Source: Rhodobacteraceae bacterium S2214 (lineage in GTDB: Bacteria > Pseudomonadota > Alphaproteobacteria > Rhodobacterales > Rhodobacteraceae). Taken from it: a DNA stretch of 64,000 nt. The stretch covers positions 2,907,001 through 2,971,000 of the forward strand of contig CP081161.1 of NCBI GenBank assembly GCA_025141675.1, in the 5' to 3' direction. This document shows positions 29,036-39,054 of this stretch, in pieces; position 1 is the stretch's first letter; each line of letters opens with the position of its first letter. The position numbers were made by a program, and so were the translations under genes. The notes under the pieces are model-generated. The model ran no database searches. It saw only the letters and a list, made by a program, of their open reading frames with translations, and had not been told where the DNA came from.

Positions 29036-29803
29036 ATGCCCGTTGAAGTCATCACCGTCCCCTGCCTGTCTGATAATTATGCCTTCATCATTGGCAACCC
29101 CGACACTGGAGAGGCCGCGGTCGTCGATGTGCCAGAGGCCGGACCGATCAACGCGGTGATTGCCCAAAAAGGATGGACGGTCAGAACAGTGTTTCTTACC
29201 CACCACCACGATGACCACGTCATGGGGTTACCGGACCTCGAAATTGCCACTGACGCATTGGTCATCGGGGCCGCGGCAGATCAACACCGCCTTCCACCGC
29301 TGACCAAAGCCGTTAGCGAAGGTGACGTCGTTTTGTTGTGTGGGCTGGAGACACTGATCATTGACGTTTCGGGCCATACTATCGGCCACATCGCAGCCTA
29401 TACCCCGTCGATCGGCCATGCCTTTACTGCCGACAGCCTCATGGCGCTTGGATGCGGTCGTCTTTTCGAAGGATCAGCAGACCAGATGTGGCAAAGCATG
29501 CTGAAGCTGCGCGATCTGCCCGACGAAACGATCATCTGTTCGGGCCACGAATATACGGCGGCCAATGCAAAATTCGCCGCAACTATTGATCCTGACAACG
29601 CGCACCTTATCTCTCGTATACGGGCAATCGAAGCTGCCCGCGCCGCCAACCAGCCTACGGTTCCGTCCGAACTGGGGCTTGAAAAACGAACCAACCCCTT
29701 CCTGCGTGCTGATGACCCAGCGCTCAAAGCAACCTTAGGGATGCAATCCGCATCCGACAGCGCCGTCTTCGCCGAGATTCGCTCGCGCAAAGACTCGTTC
29801 TGA
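29036..29803 (+). CDS. gloB: Hydroxyacylglutathione hydrolase (glyoxalase II)
   Basis: Hydrolyses S-lactoylglutathione to lactate and glutathione, the second step of methylglyoxal detoxification. The start is set at the ATG giving MPVEVITVPCLSDNY (255 residues). Metallo-beta-lactamase metal ligands are in THHHDDH (H56, H58, D60, H61), with a further His in GHTIGH (about 112-117), an Asp in FTADSLMALGCGR, and a His in CSGHEYT. The usual C-terminal NPFLR motif is present. Confidence 0.95.
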   Translation: MPVEVITVPCLSDNYAFIIGNPDTGEAAVVDVPEAGPINAVIAQKGWTVRTVFLTHHHDDHVMGLPDLEIATDALVIGAAADQHRLPPLTKAVSEGDVVLLCGLETLIIDVSGHTIGHIAAYTPSIGHAFTADSLMALGCGRLFEGSADQMWQSMLKLRDLPDETIICSGHEYTAANAKFAATIDPDNAHLISRIRAIEAARAANQPTVPSELGLEKRTNPFLRADDPALKATLGMQSASDSAVFAEIRSRKDSF

Positions 29804-29979
29804 CTGGAAACTGGGCAATTGCCCCCGAATTCTTAACGATCACGCAACTTTAAACCAAAAAGTGAGCGTGTTTTGAAAAAAATGCCTTGAAGGTTCGGCT
29901 TCGACACCAGACCTTAAGGATAAGAGGCCACGGTTGACCCATCTGTCGGATCAGCCCCCGATCAAAAGGAGCACCCAAC

Positions 29980-32301
29980 GTGCCATCTTTTTCGAACACA
30001 CTAGAGCAGTCCATTCATGGTGCCTTGGCGCTTGCCAACGCGCGCAAACATGAACTGGCGACGCTTGAACATCTTTTGCTGGCCTTGATTGACGAACCTG
30101 ACGCGGCCCGTGTGATGCAGGCCTGTGCGGTCAATCTGGACGAGCTGAAGAAAGACCTAGAAGATTTCATCGACGACGATCTTTCCAATCTGATCACAGA
30201 TGTGGACGGTTCCGAAGCTGTGCCAACGGCGGCTTTCCAGCGCGTAATCCAACGCGCCGCGATCCATGTGCAGTCGTCTGGTCGTACCGAGGTCACCGGC
30301 GCCAATGTTCTCGTCGCCATTTTTGCGGAACGCGAAAGCAATGCGGCATACTTCCTGCAAGAACAGGACATGACACGTTACGATGCAGTGAACTTTATTG
30401 CGCATGGCGTGGCGAAGGACCCTGCATTCGGCGAAAGCCGTCCTGTCACAGGGTCACCAGACGCGGAAACCGTTGATGGCGGTGAAGCGGAAGAAGAAAA
30501 ATCCGCATTAGCCAAATACTGCGTCGATTTGAATGCGAAGGCCGCCAAGGGTGATGTCGACCCATTGATTGGTCGGTCACATGAAGTCGAACGCTGCATC
30601 CAGGTTCTTTGCCGCCGCCGCAAGAACAACCCGCTTTTGGTGGGTGATCCGGGCGTTGGTAAAACAGCAATCGCTGAAGGTCTTGCGTTTAAGATTGTGA
30701 ACAAGGACACACCCGAAGTCCTGTCAAACGCGACAATCTATTCGCTTGATATGGGCGCGCTTCTCGCAGGTACACGGTATCGCGGTGATTTTGAAGAACG
30801 CCTGAAAGCTGTGATGACGGAAATGGAAGACCACCCTGATGCGGTGCTTTTCATTGACGAAATCCATACAGTCATCGGCGCCGGTGCGACATCTGGCGGT
30901 GCTATGGACGCGTCCAACCTGCTGAAACCTGCGTTGCAGGGCGGTAAACTGCGGTGCATGGGGTCTACGACTTACAAAGAATTCCGCCAGCATTTTGAAA
31001 AGGATCGTGCGTTGGCGCGTCGTTTCCAGAAAATCGACGTGAATGAGCCATCTGTCGAAGATGCTGTGAAAATCCTGCGCGGGTTGAAGCCACATTTCGA
31101 AGAACACCATTCGATAAAATACACCGCTGATGCGATCCGTACTGCTGTTGAATTGGCTGCGCGTTATATCAACGACCGTAAATTGCCGGACAAGGCAATT
31201 GACGTGATTGATGAAGCGGGTGCAGCGCAGCATCTCGTCGCTGAATCCAAACGTCGTAAGACAATTGGCGTAAAGGAAATCGAAGCCGTTGTCGCCAAGA
31301 TCGCCCGCATCCCGCCAAAGAACGTCACAAAGGACGACGCAGAGGTTCTGAAAGACCTCGAAAAGTCGCTCAAACGTGTCGTGTTTGGTCAGGACGAAGC
31401 GATCACCGCGCTGTCATCGGCGATCAAACTGGCGCGTGCAGGTCTGCGCGAACCTGAAAAACCAATTGGTAACTACCTGTTCGCAGGGCCAACCGGTGTA
31501 GGTAAAACCGAGGTCGCAAAACAGCTTGCCGATACACTTGGTGTTGAATTGCTGCGTTTTGACATGTCCGAATACATGGAAAAACACGCTGTTTCGCGTC
31601 TGATTGGTGCGCCTCCGGGCTACGTTGGTTTTGACCAAGGTGGGATGCTGACAGACGGCGTCGATCAGAACCCGCATTGCGTACTGCTGCTCGATGAAAT
31701 GGAAAAAGCGCACCCTGACGTCTACAACATTCTGTTGCAGGTCATGGACCACGGGAAATTGACCGACCACAATGGCCGGACAACAGACTTCCGCAACGTG
31801 ATCCTGATCATGACGTCTAACGCAGGTGCTGCCGAACTTAGCAAGAATGCGATGGGCTTTGGTCGTGAAAGCCGCGAAGGTGAAGACACCATCGCGATTG
31901 AAAAGCACTTCACGCCTGAATTCCGCAACCGTCTGGATGCGATCATCAGCTTTGGCGCATTGCCGAAACCTGTGATCCTACGTGTTGTTGAAAAGTTCGT
32001 GCTGCAACTCGAGGCGCAGTTGATTGACCGGAACGTGCACATTGAGCTGACCAATGCAGCAGCCGACTGGCTTGCTGACAAAGGATATGATGCAAAAATG
32101 GGGGCTCGCCCGCTTTCACGCGTCATCCAAGAGCACATCAAGAAACCGCTTGCCGAAGAACTACTCTTTGGCAAGCTGACAAAAGGTGGTCTGGTCAAAG
32201 TTGGCGTCAAAGCTGGCAAACTTGATCTCAAGTATATCGAACCAGAACAGGGCAAGATTGCGGGATCCGGTGACAAACCACCATTGCTGACCGCCGACTA
32301 A
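29980..32301 (+). CDS. clpA: ClpA, ATP-dependent Clp protease unfoldase subunit
   Basis: A 773-residue Hsp100 unfoldase that feeds substrates into ClpP. An N-terminal ClpS-binding domain (1-145) is followed by two AAA+ modules. The first P-loop is GDPGVGKT (about 222-229) with Walker B LFIDEIHT. The second is GPTGVGKT (about 502-509) with [15 protein letters not shown]. The 60-residue middle domain of ClpB is missing, which separates ClpA from ClpB. The start is GTG with AAAAGGAG nine bases upstream. No clpS gene is adjacent. Confidence 0.97.
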   Translation: MPSFSNTLEQSIHGALALANARKHELATLEHLLLALIDEPDAARVMQACAVNLDELKKDLEDFIDDDLSNLITDVDGSEAVPTAAFQRVIQRAAIHVQSSGRTEVTGANVLVAIFAERESNAAYFLQEQDMTRYDAVNFIAHGVAKDPAFGESRPVTGSPDAETVDGGEAEEEKSALAKYCVDLNAKAAKGDVDPLIGRSHEVERCIQVLCRRRKNNPLLVGDPGVGKTAIAEGLAFKIVNKDTPEVLSNATIYSLDMGALLAGTRYRGDFEERLKAVMTEMEDHPDAVLFIDEIHTVIGAGATSGGAMDASNLLKPALQGGKLRCMGSTTYKEFRQHFEKDRALARRFQKIDVNEPSVEDAVKILRGLKPHFEEHHSIKYTADAIRTAVELAARYINDRKLPDKAIDVIDEAGAAQHLVAESKRRKTIGVKEIEAVVAKIARIPPKNVTKDDAEVLKDLEKSLKRVVFGQDEAITALSSAIKLARAGLREPEKPIGNYLFAGPTGVGKTEVAKQLADTLGVELLRFDMSEYMEKHAVSRLIGAPPGYVGFDQGGMLTDGVDQNPHCVLLLDEMEKAHPDVYNILLQVMDHGKLTDHNGRTTDFRNVILIMTSNAGAAELSKNAMGFGRESREGEDTIAIEKHFTPEFRNRLDAIISFGALPKPVILRVVEKFVLQLEAQLIDRNVHIELTNAAADWLADKGYDAKMGARPLSRVIQEHIKKPLAEELLFGKLTKGGLVKVGVKAGKLDLKYIEPEQGKIAGSGDKPPLLTAD

Positions 32302-32314
32302 AGTGCGGCCAATT

Positions 32315-33265
32315 ATGGCAATACCGTTTGTATCCCTCGTCGCAACATCTGCGGCGGGGGATATTCCTTTGGCGCTTCCGATTGATTGCACGCTCGGGGA
32401 AACCTGCCATATCCAACAAACGGTCGACCATGATCCAACGGCTGGTGCATCCGATTTCGCCTGCGGACTACTGACTTATGACGGGCACAAGGGGACGGAT
32501 TTCGCCCTTCCCTCACTCGCTGCCCAAACTGAGGGCGTGAATGTCGTTGCCACGGCCCCCGGAACCGTGCGCGGCGTGCGTGATGGCATGGCGGACATAT
32601 TGCAGACGGCCGAAAACGCGCCCGACGTAACCGGTAAAGAATGCGGAAACGGTGTCGTGGTCAGCCACGGTGATGGCTGGGAAACACAATACTGCCACCT
32701 CGCCAATGGGTCGGTCGCGGTGGGGACTGGCGACAGGGTCGCGATCGGAACCATCTTGGGTCAGGTCGGTCTTTCCGGCCAAACGCAGTTCCCACATCTC
32801 CACTTGTCCGTTCGTCACAATGGCAACGTCATTGATCCATTCGACCCCGATGGCGCGATCACCTGCGGCGAACCGTCTGAAACAAAATTGTGGTCAGACG
32901 CAATTGATGCGCCAGCAGGCGGATTGATCACTGCAGGTTTTGCAGCCGGGGTCCCCGAATATAGCGCCGTTAAGGCCGGCACAGCACATGAGACGACATT
33001 GTCGTCTTCTGACGATTTGGTCGTGTGGGGCTACGTTTTTGGCGGTCGGGTCGGGGACGAAATCATCCTAAAGATCGACGGTCTCAACGATCAAATTATC
33101 AACCAAACTGTTGTTCTCGAACGAAATCAAGCACAGCTTTTCCGCGCGACAGGGCGCCGTGCACCTCAGTCTGGGTGGCCCTTCGGCGACTATCTTGGCG
33201 ACATCAAAATGGTGCGCGATGGAATGGTCATCGACACCGCTACGACGACCGTAGAGATCCGTTAG
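32315..33265 (+). CDS. M23-family metallopeptidase (LytM-like)
   Basis: A 316-residue exported protein; the ATG start gives a short hydrophobic N-terminus (MAIPFVSLVATSAAG), and a GTG 12 bases earlier is possible. The M23 zinc ligands are HKGTD (about 54-58) and HLHLSV (near 157). The domain sits at about 40-175, followed by a beta-rich C-terminal region of about 130 residues with no recognised fold. Likely a peptidoglycan endopeptidase or a LytM factor that controls one. It begins 13 bases after clpA and could be co-transcribed. It converges with the OmpA-like gene, overlapping by four bases. Confidence 0.87.
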   Translation: MAIPFVSLVATSAAGDIPLALPIDCTLGETCHIQQTVDHDPTAGASDFACGLLTYDGHKGTDFALPSLAAQTEGVNVVATAPGTVRGVRDGMADILQTAENAPDVTGKECGNGVVVSHGDGWETQYCHLANGSVAVGTGDRVAIGTILGQVGLSGQTQFPHLHLSVRHNGNVIDPFDPDGAITCGEPSETKLWSDAIDAPAGGLITAGFAAGVPEYSAVKAGTAHETTLSSSDDLVVWGYVFGGRVGDEIILKIDGLNDQIINQTVVLERNQAQLFRATGRRAPQSGWPFGDYLGDIKMVRDGMVIDTATTTVEIR

Positions 33266-35220
33266 CGTTCCGTCAGTTTCAGCTCAATGCGACGGTTTTG
33301 TGCCCGTGCTTCTGGCGTGTTTTCGGTGTTAATAGGTTGGAACTGGCCAAAACCGTTTGCGGCCAGACGGTTCGGTGGAATACCCAGAAAATCAGTCATG
33401 TAGCGGACAACTGAAAGCGCCCTGCCCTGACTGAGTTCCCAATTGTCGCGATACCGCCCATTTCCGCCAAGCGGAATATTGTCCGTGTGCCCGTCGACGC
33501 GGATCACCCAGTCGATGCCATCAGGAATATCGTCAGCGATATCGCGCAAAATGCTGGCGATATTGGCGATTTCAGCACGCCCCAGATCCGACAATTCCGC
33601 GCGTCCGGGCTGGAAAAGAACCTCAGACGAAAAGACGAAACGGTCACCTTCAATGCGAACGCGGTCTTGGCCCTCAAGCACTTCGCGCAGTTGGCCAAAG
33701 AAATCGGATCTAAACCGTTCCAGGTCTTGCGCCTCGGCGGACAAACGTGCGGCTTCCAAGGCAAGACGGTCTGCTTCAGCTTCTTCCAAGGCTCGTGCAC
33801 GCCGTTCTTCTGCCGCCACACGCGCAAGCGCGGTGTTCAACTGTGTGCCAAGCGCTTCGATCTGGACATTTGCAGCTACGTCTTCTTCTTCAGCGAGGTT
33901 CAGTAAGCTTTGCAGCGTGCCAACCTGCTGGCGCAACTGCGTAATCTGCGCATTCAGCAACGCAACTTGGCGTTGGCTTTCTGCTGACAAGGCCTGTTCA
34001 TTCGACAAAGCATCGTTTGCAGCGGCCAACAACGCCGCTTGTCGTGCGCTTTCTTCCGATTGCGACAGCGCGGCAGTCGTCTGGCTTTCTGCCTCTTCAC
34101 GAGCAGCCTGTGCAGCGGCCAAGGCCGTTGCCAATTGCGCGGCAAGGTCGGATTCGGTTGCTTCAGACTGGGTCTGCGATTGCGTCAGCGCATCAATCTG
34201 CGCCTGCAATGTTTGGTTCTCGGTAATAGCCTGAGCCAACTGATCCTGCAGCGTTTCCACCGCCAAGTTTCCGGTCACTTCTGCTTCGGCGGTATCCGCA
34301 AGCTGCGCTTCCACCGCCTGTTTGGCCAATAACAATGCGGCCAATTCCGTATCGAGGTCAGCACGTGCTGCATCTGCGGCAGCGAGCAACGTCAGCGTAT
34401 CTTCCGCCTCACGCCGCTTTTCTTCCAATGCCAGCGTCATGGCAGTGAGTTCCGTATCGGCATTCGCCAATCTTTCACGCAACGCTTCGGCGGCGGCGGC
34501 TTCCGCCAATTGTTGCGCTTCCAACGCGGTCAGTTGCTGTGTTTGTTCAGCATTGTCGGCCTCCAATGACGCGATCCGACCTGCTTCAATTTCTGCAGTT
34601 GTTTCCAGATCATCCACGAGCGACTGCAATGCGTCGGCCTGTGCCGCAGCAAGCCGCGCCTGTTCCACCTGCACATCAATCTCAGATCGGGCCTGTGCCA
34701 ACGCAAGGTTTAACGCATCAGCCTGCGTCGCTAATCTGTCTTGTTCTGCCTGCAGTCCTTCGATTTCTGCGATGGCGCCATCGCGTTCATCGGTCAGGTC
34801 TGCGATTGTCGCATTTGCCGTGTCCCGATCGGCCAGAAGGCCCGCAACCTGCGCCTCGAACGACGTGATTTGTCCTTCGGCGGCCGTCAGCGCCTCTGCC
34901 TGAGCATCACGTTCTGACAACAGTGAAATAATCTGGCTGGCTTGGTCTTCAATCGCGGCGTTCGCTACGTCCAAATCGGACGACAAACCAGCACTTCTTG
35001 TTTCTTCTAACCCGAGGGCGGAAGAAAGCGCTTCCACTTCACTAGTCAAGTCGTTCAATTGGTTTTCTTGTCCGGTAATCGTTTCGCGCAACACGAATTG
35101 GATCACCATAAAGATCGTCAAGACGAACATCAGAACCAGCAACAAGCCGGTCATCGCATCCACGAAACCGGGCCAGATCGCGTTCTGGAAACGTCCAGTA
35201 GATCGCCGCGACAACGCCAT
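33262..35220 (-). CDS. MotB/OmpA-like protein with a very long coiled coil
   Basis: A 652-residue protein with three parts. A single N-terminal transmembrane helix (about 19-44) carries the channel aspartate D21 in FVDAMTGLLLVLMF, as in MotB-type stator proteins. A long Ala/Glu/Gln-rich coiled coil follows (about 45-505). The C-terminal OmpA-like peptidoglycan-binding domain has FSSEVLFQPGRAEL, VDGHTDNIP and the final RRIELKLTER. It starts two bases after its MotA/ExbB-like partner gene stops. Together they should form a proton-driven motor across the inner membrane that acts on the cell wall. The coiled coil would be on the periplasmic side if topology follows MotB. Function in this group is not known to me. 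Confidence 0.87.
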   Translation of the reverse strand: MALSRRSTGRFQNAIWPGFVDAMTGLLLVLMFVLTIFMVIQFVLRETITGQENQLNDLTSEVEALSSALGLEETRSAGLSSDLDVANAAIEDQASQIISLLSERDAQAEALTAAEGQITSFEAQVAGLLADRDTANATIADLTDERDGAIAEIEGLQAEQDRLATQADALNLALAQARSEIDVQVEQARLAAAQADALQSLVDDLETTAEIEAGRIASLEADNAEQTQQLTALEAQQLAEAAAAEALRERLANADTELTAMTLALEEKRREAEDTLTLLAAADAARADLDTELAALLLAKQAVEAQLADTAEAEVTGNLAVETLQDQLAQAITENQTLQAQIDALTQSQTQSEATESDLAAQLATALAAAQAAREEAESQTTAALSQSEESARQAALLAAANDALSNEQALSAESQRQVALLNAQITQLRQQVGTLQSLLNLAEEEDVAANVQIEALGTQLNTALARVAAEERRARALEEAEADRLALEAARLSAEAQDLERFRSDFFGQLREVLEGQDRVRIEGDRFVFSSEVLFQPGRAELSDLGRAEIANIASILRDIADDIPDGIDWVIRVDGHTDNIPLGGNGRYRDNWELSQGRALSVVRYMTDFLGIPPNRLAANGFGQFQPINTENTPEARAQNRRIELKLTER

Positions 35221-35222
35221 GA

Positions 35223-36395
35223 TTATTCCGCCGGCGGACGCCCACGCGCGCCCTTAATTGTGCGAGAAAGTCCCGCGATATCCGCCCGAATGTCAGCCAT
35301 CGTTTCTTGGCGACCTGCGGACATTTCTTCAAGAACCCGCAGCAATTGCACATCAATGGACCGCAGACGCATCCGGCTTTCCGCGTCCAATCCATCGACA
35401 CCACCGTCTTCAAGCCGTTCGATCAGCCGCTCTTGCCCTTCTGCAATACGCTGCAACAGTGCCGACTGGTCATTACCACCCTCGCGCCCGTAGGCCAGTG
35501 TTTCGACGGCCGTCGAAAGTTTATCCAGCCTTTCGTCCATGATCGCCCGATTGGCATCGGACTGCGAAAATACGACCGCCATTGTCTCGACCTGCTCGGC
35601 AAGATGTTCCATGAATCCCGCAAGTGCGCCGCTGCCAGACGTGTCGCCATCATCATTCGCCGAAACGCTCAGACGGGTAATCGTCGACAGCCATTCTTCC
35701 AGTTCCTGATAAAAACGGTTCTGACCTTGTGTCGCGAAAAGTTCCAACAAGCCCACGATCAACGATCCAGCCAGTCCCAACAAGGACGACGAAAACGCGG
35801 TGCCCATACCGCCGAGCTGGCTTTCCAATCCGGCCTGCAATCGCCCAAAAATGTCCGCACCACTTTGGCCTTCTTCTGGCGAGAGGGATCGGATCGTTTC
35901 GACCAATGCGGGAACGGTTGTCGCAAGTCCGTAAAATGTCCCCAAAAGGCCAAGAAAAATCAGTGTATTACCAATATAGCGGGTAATTTCGCGAACTTCA
36001 TCAATCCGTTGACCGACCGATTCCAAAATGGATCGTCCGGAAGATGACGACAATTGCGTCCGCGCACCGCGTGATCGCAAAAGTGTCGCCAGTGGTGCAA
36101 GTAACGAAGGGGCCGTGGTCAAATGATGGCCCGCACGTTCCGCAGCAAAGCCTTCAATCCATTGCACCGAATACATCAACTGGATGACTTGCCGGAAACA
36201 CAGCACCACACCAATCACAAAGACCGCAAAGATTGCGCCATTCAGAACGGGGTTCGACCAATAGATGGCAAGCAATGGTCCGCGGCCGACGTAAAACCCG
36301 GCCCCGACGAGGCCAAGCACGATAAGCATTATTGTGATCTGCCCAACCGGTTGCGAAAACTGCGGTGTGGGTTTGCGTTCAGTCATATCTGACAC
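35223..36395 (-). CDS. MotA/TolQ/ExbB-family proton channel protein
   Basis: A 390-residue membrane protein. Two N-terminal transmembrane helices (about 18-38 and 50-70) precede a cytoplasmic segment, then the two conserved channel helices, NTLIFLGLLGTFYGLATTVPA (about 143-163) and GMGTAFSSSLLGLAGSLIVG (about 197-216). A cytoplasmic tail of about 170 residues contains a predicted coiled coil. The start may be the GTG used here (AGAGG ten bases before) or an ATG nine bases on. Partner of the OmpA-like protein. The arrangement recalls ZorA/ZorB of Zorya, but no ZorC, ZorD or ZorE gene is present. Confidence 0.87.
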   Translation of the reverse strand: MSDMTERKPTPQFSQPVGQITIMLIVLGLVGAGFYVGRGPLLAIYWSNPVLNGAIFAVFVIGVVLCFRQVIQLMYSVQWIEGFAAERAGHHLTTAPSLLAPLATLLRSRGARTQLSSSSGRSILESVGQRIDEVREITRYIGNTLIFLGLLGTFYGLATTVPALVETIRSLSPEEGQSGADIFGRLQAGLESQLGGMGTAFSSSLLGLAGSLIVGLLELFATQGQNRFYQELEEWLSTITRLSVSANDDGDTSGSGALAGFMEHLAEQVETMAVVFSQSDANRAIMDERLDKLSTAVETLAYGREGGNDQSALLQRIAEGQERLIERLEDGGVDGLDAESRMRLRSIDVQLLRVLEEMSAGRQETMADIRADIAGLSRTIKGARGRPPAE

Positions 36396-36466
36396 GGGCG
36401 TGTGGCCTCTACTGCTCTATATTTTGTGGGGCAGCATAGTCGGATACATACGGAAACCAAACGATT

Positions 36467-36997
36467 TTATGCAGTTTCCGCGATCTGCCTGACCCGTGTG
36501 ACAAGCCAATCCATATCGCTATCTGGAATTTTCAGTTCGGCGAGCAGGTCGGCAGTGTTGTAAAGGTATTCAGTGTTCGGACCACGACCACCAACAGCTG
36601 TCGCGATTATCTGCGCCTGCTTTTCAAGATCAAACTGACAATATTGGACATGACCGGGATTAATGACGTAGGCCAATGCTTCAATATCCCGCCCGTCATC
36701 TGCATGTAATGTCACATGTTTTTCCAGATAAGCAGAGGATACGAGTTCTCTTTCGCGCAGATATGCCAGCACCTCGTCCGCATGTTCATCATCAACGCGC
36801 AGCGCCAATCCTGTACATGTGGCATCGGCTTCGTCCAACGCCAAAACGAGGCCCGGATCATCGTCGGTCCCGCGATGATGTATCGACAACATACAAAAAG
36901 AACGATGGTAACCCTTTAACGTGGCTCGTACTTTTTCCGCCGGTTCAAATCCCGGGTTCCACAACAGTGACCCGTACCCAAATACCCAAAACGCCAT
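36467..36997 (-). CDS. ChaC-like gamma-glutamylcyclotransferase
   Basis: A 176-residue protein with the ChaC signature VFGYGSLLWNPGF at residues 5-17 and the catalytic glutamate region YLRERELVSSAY (about 79-90). These enzymes open glutathione to 5-oxoproline and Cys-Gly in the cytosol. C-terminal CxFDLEKQAQII and LLAELKIPD segments agree with the family. Single gene, divergent from the DUF2125 gene. Confidence 0.92.
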   Translation of the reverse strand: MAFWVFGYGSLLWNPGFEPAEKVRATLKGYHRSFCMLSIHHRGTDDDPGLVLALDEADATCTGLALRVDDEHADEVLAYLRERELVSSAYLEKHVTLHADDGRDIEALAYVINPGHVQYCQFDLEKQAQIIATAVGGRGPNTEYLYNTADLLAELKIPDSDMDWLVTRVRQIAETA

Positions 36998-37061
36998 GTT
37001 GCTGGTCCTTCTACTTGCGCGCCTGTAAACACTGCTTGGGCGAGTATTGAAAGGGCCGTTG

Positions 37062-38054
37062 ATGAAGCGTTTGACTTACTTTGTGGCAATCATTGCACTT
37101 ATCTACAGCGGATACTGGGCCGCCGGGGCCTTCGCTTTGAAAAATGGGATGCAATCGCAACTGACACAGATGACCGATAAAGGTTGGACTGTCGAATATG
37201 ACACGCTGAGCACAAGAGGGTTTCCTTCCCGTTTTGATACAACGGTTACCGACCTCAACGTGACGACGCCGGACCAATCGACCAGCTATGCCACATCAAT
37301 GTTGCAAGTCCTCGCCCTGTCATACCGCCCGAATAACGCGATCATCGCATTTCCACCGGAACAATCGCTCACATTGGACGGCCTCCCCATCCTCATCGAA
37401 AGCGCCGGATTACGGGCAAGCGTAAGCGCTAATGCGAACACGTCATTGTCGCTTGACCAAGTCTCAGCCGAGGCCCAATCGCTATCATTTGCACTAGGCC
37501 AAGGTCAGCTTTCAGCCCTTTCAGACCTTCTTGTCGCAGCCCGAGAAAGCAGCGCCGCACCATATACTTATGATGCGTACTTCACAGCAACTGACGTCGT
37601 CTGGCCGTCCTTGATCTTAGGACAGTTGCCAATTGACGGTGGATTGCCTCAGACCATTTCGAACGTCACATTTGATGCAGGCATCACGCTTGATCGTGCT
37701 TTGGACCGCCACACGTTACCGGTCTGGCAAAGCGATCCTGGCCAATTGCGCGGTATGAACTTGCGCGCGTTTTCGATGAACTGGGGCCCGTTCGAAATTT
37801 CGGGCAAAGGCAGCTTCACGGTCGACGAAACGGGCACGCCCGACGGGACGATTACATTAACTTTGAACGATTGGCAGGGTTTGTTGGACGGGGTGCAATC
37901 GACTGGCATGTTGCCCGCGCAGTATCAATTCATGGCGCAATCCATGGGGCAGACCCTGTCGCAAGGCGAGAAAACGATGGTTCTGCCAATCACCGTGCAG
38001 AACGGAAACCTGTCCGTGGGGCCGCTGCCATTGGGACCATCGCCAAAGTTCTAA
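37062..38054 (+). CDS. DUF2125 protein with N-terminal signal/anchor
   Basis: A 330-residue protein of the DUF2125 family found in alphaproteobacteria. The ATG start with AAAGGG upstream gives a hydrophobic N-terminus (KRLTYFVAIIALIYSGYWAAG), probably a membrane anchor, and the rest is beta-rich and periplasmic. Motifs include GWTVEYDTLSTRGFPSRFDT at about 38-57 and the C-terminal ITVQNGNLSVGPLPLG. Function unknown; the pattern resembles lipid-binding AsmA-like beta structures. It converges with the ycjF gene, overlapping by four bases. Confidence 0.85.
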   Translation: MKRLTYFVAIIALIYSGYWAAGAFALKNGMQSQLTQMTDKGWTVEYDTLSTRGFPSRFDTTVTDLNVTTPDQSTSYATSMLQVLALSYRPNNAIIAFPPEQSLTLDGLPILIESAGLRASVSANANTSLSLDQVSAEAQSLSFALGQGQLSALSDLLVAARESSAAPYTYDAYFTATDVVWPSLILGQLPIDGGLPQTISNVTFDAGITLDRALDRHTLPVWQSDPGQLRGMNLRAFSMNWGPFEISGKGSFTVDETGTPDGTITLTLNDWQGLLDGVQSTGMLPAQYQFMAQSMGQTLSQGEKTMVLPITVQNGNLSVGPLPLGPSPKF

Positions 38055-39052
38055 TCGCTTCCGAATAGTCCGGTTAACGCCCGCCGTCCCAACGCTGTGA
38101 CAGACGGTTTCGACGTTGCATGAAACGGCAGTGGGCGGCAAACCTCCATCGCAGCGACGCCGACGCGTGCGGTCAGTGCACCGTTGATCACACCTTCACC
38201 GAACCGTCGCGAAACCTTGGACAGAACCCCGCCGCCCGCGATTGATCCAATCATATCGTCGCCAATTGCGACGGCACCTGTTGCGACCAGATGTGTGAAA
38301 ACAGTGCGCGTCAAACGCCAGCTGCCAATCGTACCGGACCTGCCGCCATAAATCTCTGCGATGCGACGGATCATACGCAGATTTGCCGTCAATGCGGTGA
38401 AAACATCCGCCAAAGCCAGTGGAACAAGGGCAGTCACCGTGGCGACCTGACGGGCTGCAGCTTCGATTTCGCGGGTTGCGCGGGCATCCAGCGGATCAAG
38501 AACGGTCTTCTCTGCCAACCCAAGCAGCCCGTCTGCATCCAACATATCGTGTTGTTGTTCGGCCAATTTTTCGCGCCCCCACGCGGTATCGTCGCGTCTT
38601 GTATAAAGGCGATTCAATTGGGTCACGGCATTGCGCGCCTCGGCCAGATCGTTGGTGGTCATCGCGCGAGCCGCAGATTTGTGAATACCATCAAGACGTT
38701 GCAAACGGCTGAACGCGGCGAGTTCTCTGATCGCCATTCCTAATAGGACCAGCACAAATCCCGCGATCAGCGCCGTTGCAATGCCACCTAAGATCGGCGA
38801 ACGCGCAATCAAACCAGTGACGTAGTCCCATGCTGCAAGTGAAACGACAAACCCCAGCAATGCCAAAAGAAATGACCAAAACCATTTTGCAAAGGGCGAC
38901 GGGCGGCGCGTAGCAAGTGCCGCGACTTGCTGCATTGCGGCCCCATCGGCGGCATTAGGCAGATCAATGACTGGCACAGCATCCGCTGGGTTAGTCGCGT
39001 TCTTACTATCGAGATCAATCAAGACTGGACCGCGATTCTTTATGCTGCTCAT
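38051..39052 (-). CDS. ycjF: YcjF-family (DUF697) inner-membrane protein
   Basis: A 333-residue protein of the TIGR01620/YcjF family. A Pro-rich, charged N-terminus is followed by two transmembrane helices (about 45-65 and 78-100) and a helical C-terminal domain ending GEGVINGALTARVGVAAME with CRPLPF. The start is taken as the ATG giving MSSIKNRG, which lies two bases beyond the acetyltransferase stop; a GTG 18 bases upstream would overlap that gene. Third gene of the ycjX-GNAT-ycjF unit. Role unknown; linked elsewhere to stress and phage-shock regulons. Confidence 0.9.
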   Translation of the reverse strand: MSSIKNRGPVLIDLDSKNATNPADAVPVIDLPNAADGAAMQQVAALATRRPSPFAKWFWSFLLALLGFVVSLAAWDYVTGLIARSPILGGIATALIAGFVLVLLGMAIRELAAFSRLQRLDGIHKSAARAMTTNDLAEARNAVTQLNRLYTRRDDTAWGREKLAEQQHDMLDADGLLGLAEKTVLDPLDARATREIEAAARQVATVTALVPLALADVFTALTANLRMIRRIAEIYGGRSGTIGSWRLTRTVFTHLVATGAVAIGDDMIGSIAGGGVLSKVSRRFGEGVINGALTARVGVAAMEVCRPLPFHATSKPSVTALGRRALTGLFGSD

Positions 39053-39054
39053 GG

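Noticed and set aside
33262..36395. Zorya (ZorA/ZorB) anti-phage system
   Set aside because: The MotA-like and OmpA-like pair resembles ZorAB, but there is no ZorC, ZorD or ZorE gene; flanks are an M23 peptidase and ChaC, and the coiled coil is in the OmpA-like protein rather than in the MotA-like tail.
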